NCBI GenBank assembly: GCA_002470165.1
Contig: DKNF01000227.1
Span: 1-9,520, forward strand
Direction: 5' to 3'
Source: Betaproteobacteria bacterium UBA7395
GTDB taxonomy: Bacteria; Pseudomonadota; Gammaproteobacteria; Burkholderiales; Rhodocyclaceae
Length of the DNA stretch: 9,520 bases
Shown piece by piece: positions 7,235 through 9,520 of the stretch. Every line of letters begins with the position of its first letter. Positions within the stretch are counted from its first letter, which is position 1. A program made the translations under genes and the position numbers. The notes under the pieces were generated by a model that was not told where the DNA came from, ran no database searches, and saw only the letters and a list, made by a program, of their open reading frames with translations.

Positions 7235-7277
7235 TTTTAAAATTAATACAATTTTACGAAACAAAGTTTCAGGAAAT

Positions 7278-7306
7278 AAAAAACCGATGCACAGGCATCG
7301 GTTTTT
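7278..7306 (-). terminator. Intrinsic terminator downstream of the DUF4395 gene (usable in both directions)
   Basis: CCGATGC (7284-7290), loop ACAG, and GCATCGG (7295-7301) form a perfect 7-bp stem flanked by six A on the left and five T on the right. Read on the minus strand it gives a stem followed by a T-run, about 30 bases after the DUF4395 stop. It therefore ends that transcript before the hybrid-kinase promoter. Its symmetry means it could also stop plus-strand transcription. Confidence 0.88.
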
Positions 7307-7335
7307 CGGGGGGATGAAAGAACGGGAACTTGCGA

Positions 7336-7755
7336 TCAGGCCTGCTTGAACTTGTAGTAAGCGCCGTAAGCCCAGCAGGCGGCACAGAAGCCGGTCGCCA
7401 GATCAATGAAGGCAAAGATCAGAATAGCGTAGGCCGGGATCATGCCAACCGGGGAGCCGATCAGCCAGGTCACGAACATCGCGGTCCCGGCGATGGCGGC
7501 GATCTTGTCGGCGAACATCTTGGAACCGGCATTCTGCATCTTGGGGATGCCCAGCTTGTCTGTAATGCCGGCGAACAGCTTGTACGACAGGCACTTGTGC
7601 GGATTGACGAAACCGCGGATGAAACCGCCGACGGCCAGCAGGAGGGACACCCACTGGTACGGGGTGAACAGGTAGATGGCGGCGATGGCAAAGCTCATCG
7701 TCGCCTGAAAGCGATAGGCGTTGGAACACACCGGGGCAATGTCGAAACGCAACAT
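7336..7755 (-). CDS. DUF4395 family small membrane protein
   Basis: A 139-residue integral membrane protein of unknown function that I place in the DUF4395 family. Hydrophobic segments are visible at about 20-32, 35-50, 85-100 and 104-123. Between them is a cytoplasmic or periplasmic loop with NPHKCLSYKLFA. The C-terminus carries a CxxC pair (C124, C127 in GFCAACWAYG), and C10 and C55 are further cysteines at positions that look fixed; together these suggest redox or metal chemistry, which is inference. I chose ATG 7755 because GGAG lies 6 bases upstream. Mets at 7767 and 7812 give longer frames, but their extra residues look like untranslated leader and the first lies in the promoter region. 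The DUF1684 gene is 78 bases upstream on the same strand, and a strong terminator follows. Confidence 0.8.
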   Translation of the reverse strand: MLRFDIAPVCSNAYRFQATMSFAIAAIYLFTPYQWVSLLLAVGGFIRGFVNPHKCLSYKLFAGITDKLGIPKMQNAGSKMFADKIAAIAGTAMFVTWLIGSPVGMIPAYAILIFAFIDLATGFCAACWAYGAYYKFKQA

Positions 7756-7787
7756 GGCTGACTCCATCAAAATATAATTAGACGCTA

Positions 7788-7816
7788 ATATTACATTGGT
7801 GCAATGCAGCAAGCAA
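7788..7816 (-). promoter_or_regulatory. Candidate promoter of the DUF4395 gene
   Basis: On the minus strand TTGCTT (7811-7816), a 17-base spacer and TAATAT (7788-7793) give a weak but properly spaced sigma-70-like promoter. Transcription would start near 7781, about 26 bases before the ATG at 7755. If real, the gene is not wholly dependent on the DUF1684 gene upstream. Confidence 0.3.
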
Positions 7817-7833
7817 GTATTTCAAGCCACGGC

Positions 7834-8613
7834 TCAATGCCCGCCCAGCCAGCGCTTCTCGCCGGCCTCGACGGGAATCGGCAACCAGTTCTCCGGCGGC
7901 GGCAGCGGGCAGGTGGCGAAGGGCGTGAACGCACAGGGCGGGTTGAAGGCGCGGTTGAAATCGAGGCGAATCCTGCCGTCGGCCGCCGGGCGGGCCTTCA
8001 GGAAACGGCCGGCGCCGTAGGTTTCCCGACCGCTCGTCCGGTCGCGGAAGACGAAGAAGACCTCGCGCTCACCGACCGACATCGGCAGGAGCTCGACGCT
8101 TTGCCCATCGACTGCGAACACCGCCTTGAAGGCGACCGTCACCGGTTTCAGTTCGCCGGTGACATTGGGGACTTCCATGGTCAGCGGCGGATCGAGCGGT
8201 AGCCAGTCGGCGTCGATGCACCAGGCAGCGTTTTCCGGGAAATAGTCGACACCGGCGAACGGCTGGCGCGTCGCCCAGGCGCGGTCGCGCACACGGGCGG
8301 CAAAGCGCCCTTCGCGGTCGACGACAAAAAACGACAGGCTGTCATGCTCAATGGTATCGGGCCGGCCGTCACGGTCGGTCTGCAACGCCCTCGCCTCGCC
8401 ACCGGCCGGTTGCCAGAAGACGCAAGCATCGCGGCGGATCAGATCGCCGAGATGCGCCGGCCCGGACGGCAGGCGGACAACGCAATCTTCACCGCTGCCG
8501 ACCCTGCTGATTTCGTCGTCGAGCCAGAACAGGCCAACCAGGCCGAGCCAGCTGTCGGCACCGGCAAGTTCCGCATGGCGGGCCTGCCGCCATTCCTCCA
8601 GGGTCGCTTTCAT
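7834..8613 (-). CDS. DUF1684 family protein
   Basis: A 259-residue protein without a signal peptide or membrane segment, so probably cytoplasmic. The C-terminal half carries the signature of DUF1684: FRDRTSGRETYGAGRFL at 189-205 and the segment 217-241 with DFNRAFNPPCAF, ATCPLPPPEN and a closing VEAGEK. The N-terminal part (EEWRQARHAEL, then DSWLGLVGLFWLDD) also fits the family's usual opening. The biochemical role of the family is unknown to me and I assign none. The start at 8613 has AAGGA about 10 bases upstream. The gene is divergent from the small secreted protein at 8696, with 82 bases between, and lies 78 bases upstream of the DUF4395 gene, with which it may share a transcript. Confidence 0.85.
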   Translation of the reverse strand: MKATLEEWRQARHAELAGADSWLGLVGLFWLDDEISRVGSGEDCVVRLPSGPAHLGDLIRRDACVFWQPAGGEARALQTDRDGRPDTIEHDSLSFFVVDREGRFAARVRDRAWATRQPFAGVDYFPENAAWCIDADWLPLDPPLTMEVPNVTGELKPVTVAFKAVFAVDGQSVELLPMSVGEREVFFVFRDRTSGRETYGAGRFLKARPAADGRIRLDFNRAFNPPCAFTPFATCPLPPPENWLPIPVEAGEKRWLGGH

Positions 8614-8695
8614 TTGCTTACAATCCTTGCGTAATCTTTTTCCGCCGCTCGTCCGTTATTCAGGACAGGGTCCCTTACCGAAAGAGAGAAGAATC

Positions 8696-8992
8696 ATGAA
8701 AAAATTCCTGTGCGCCGCGTTGATCGCGGCTACCCCACTGTTGGCCGGTGCCAGCGACATCCGCGTCGATGTCGGCAGCCTCCGCGTCCAGACCGGCGGC
8801 GTCACCGTCACCTTCGGCAGCCGCAACGACCGCGGCTACTACTGGGACGGCTACGAGTGGCGCGAACCTGGTTACTGGAAGAAGCACCACGGCCCGCGCG
8901 GCGAGAAATACTATACCGGCAGGCCGCAGGGCGTGCCGCACCAGGGCCCCGGTTTCTGCCCACCGGGCCAGGCCAAGAAGGGCAACTGCTGA
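8696..8992 (+). CDS. Small secreted protein, DUF2502-like
   Basis: A 98-residue protein with a Sec signal peptide (MKKFLCAALIAATPLLAGAS, cleavage near residue 19-20) and a mature part of about 78 residues, so periplasmic or secreted. The mature part begins with a short beta-rich stretch (VGSLRVQTGGVTVTFGSRND). It then has an aromatic and charged segment (YYWDGYEWREPGYWKKHHG) reminiscent of E. coli YpeC (DUF2502), and ends in a CPPGQAKKGNC motif seen in small exported proteins. Its function is unknown. The start is supported by AGAGAG 7 bases upstream. It is transcribed divergently from the DUF1684 gene and converges on clpB; a GC-rich hairpin follows the stop. Family assignment is moderate, since it rests on recall of one homologue. 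Confidence 0.75.
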   Translation: MKKFLCAALIAATPLLAGASDIRVDVGSLRVQTGGVTVTFGSRNDRGYYWDGYEWREPGYWKKHHGPRGEKYYTGRPQGVPHQGPGFCPPGQAKKGNC

Positions 8993-8998
8993 ACGATG

Positions 8999-9021
8999 GG
9001 GCGGGCCGCAAGGGCCCGCCC
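8999..9021 (+). terminator. GC-rich hairpin between the converging DUF2502-like gene and clpB
   Basis: GGGCGGGCC (8999-9007) and GGCCCGCCC (9013-9021) form a perfect 9-bp stem with loop GCAAG, starting 7 bases after the stop of the small secreted protein and ending 20 bases from the clpB stop. There is no T-run on either side, so it is at best a weak or factor-assisted terminator, or an mRNA 3'-end stabiliser. Confidence 0.45.
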
Positions 9022-9041
9022 ACTGATTTACCGCCGGCGCA

Positions 9042-9520
9042 TCAGCCCTTGGCGAAGCGCAGGATGCCGCCCTCGCAACTGACACGAATAACGTCCTTGG
9101 CGGCGAACTTGCCTTCGAGGATGGCCTTGGCCAGTGGATTCTCGATCTGCTGCTGGATCGCACGCTTCAACGGACGGGCGCCGAAGACCGGATCGAAACC
9201 AGCCAGGGCCAGTTCGAGCAGCGCCGATTCGTCGACGACGATGCCCATTTCCAGCTGCGCCAGGCGCTTTTCCAGGTAGCCGAGCTGGATCTTGGCGATG
9301 CCGGCGATGTGCTTTTCGTCGAGCGCGTGGAAGACCACCACCTCGTCGATACGGTTGATGAATTCCGGACGGAAATAGGTTTTCACCTCGCCCATCACCG
9401 CCAGCTTGATCAACTGGTAGTCGTCGCCCTGCATCTGCTGGATCATCTGGCTGCCAAGGTTGGAGGTCATCACCACGACGGTGTTCTTGAAATCCACCGT
9501 GCGGCCCTGGCCGTCGGTCA
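9042..9520 (-). CDS. clpB: ATP-dependent disaggregase ClpB, C-terminal end (partial)
   Basis: The last 159 or so residues of ClpB, the hexameric AAA+ chaperone that with DnaK pulls proteins out of aggregates in the cytoplasm. The fragment opens in the second nucleotide-binding domain: [11 protein letters not shown], then the sensor-1 region [11 protein letters not shown], and the arginine-finger segment [19 protein letters not shown]. The C-terminal small domain follows, with sensor-2 [16 protein letters not shown] and [10 protein letters not shown]. The protein stops soon after (RFAKG), which is normal for ClpB. The start lies beyond the right edge, so its promoter and heat-shock control cannot be seen. 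Nothing looks damaged. Confidence 0.96.
   Translation of the reverse strand, partial: TDGQGRTVDFKNTVVVMTSNLGSQMIQQMQGDDYQLIKLAVMGEVKTYFRPEFINRIDEVVVFHALDEKHIAGIAKIQLGYLEKRLAQLEMGIVVDESALLELALAGFDPVFGARPLKRAIQQQIENPLAKAILEGKFAAKDVIRVSCEGGILRFAKG

Noticed and set aside
1..9520. A new defence system, mobile element or CRISPR-like array
   Set aside because: No direct-repeat array, transposase, integrase, nuclease, toxin pair or tRNA-flanked island is visible. The genes are housekeeping, respiratory and signalling types with uniform codon style.

Overview
The window reads as a high-GC proteobacterial chromosome, most likely a facultatively denitrifying betaproteobacterium of the Rhodocyclales type (Dechloromonas/Azonexus-like). 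That placement is an inference from protein style and gene content, not from a marker gene. All of it is ordinary chromosome. I see no insertion sequence, CRISPR array, tRNA, rRNA, integrase or attachment site.

Layout. (1) Positions 1-1998, minus strand: the start of a periplasmic nitrate reductase operon in the order napF-napD-napA, tightly packed, with napA running off the left edge. (2) Positions 1999-2230: a divergent control region holding a perfect 7-2-7 NarL/NarP site, a candidate -10 element, a hairpin and a 26-codon leader ORF that overlaps the next gene's start codon. (3) Positions 2231-4739, plus strand: a nitrate-sensing two-component pair, a NarX-like membrane kinase and a NarL-like response regulator. 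(4) Positions 4743-7175, minus strand, meeting narL tail to tail with 3 bases between: a soluble hybrid kinase (three PAS domains, HisKA, HATPase, receiver). It lies behind an AT-rich upstream region with a consensus -35 box. (5) Positions 7278-7306: a clear intrinsic terminator, followed on the minus strand by a DUF4395 membrane protein and a DUF1684 protein. (6) Positions 8696-8992, plus strand: a small secreted DUF2502-like protein. (7) Positions 9042-9520, minus strand: the C-terminal end of clpB.

How it works together. NapF, NapD and NapA serve maturation and catalysis of periplasmic nitrate reduction. NarX senses nitrate or nitrite and phosphorylates NarL, and the only perfect NarL-type site I found lies between the two divergent units. 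The simplest reading is a local circuit in which NarXL controls nap, itself, or both. The remaining genes (hybrid kinase, DUF4395, DUF1684, DUF2502-like, clpB) show no clear functional link to nitrate.

I did not find a convincing undescribed system. The most worthwhile points are the NarL site with the nap/narXL pairing, and the unusual leader of narX (possible leaderless mini-ORF, hairpin, ATGA coupling). No gene-free stretch exceeds 300 bases.
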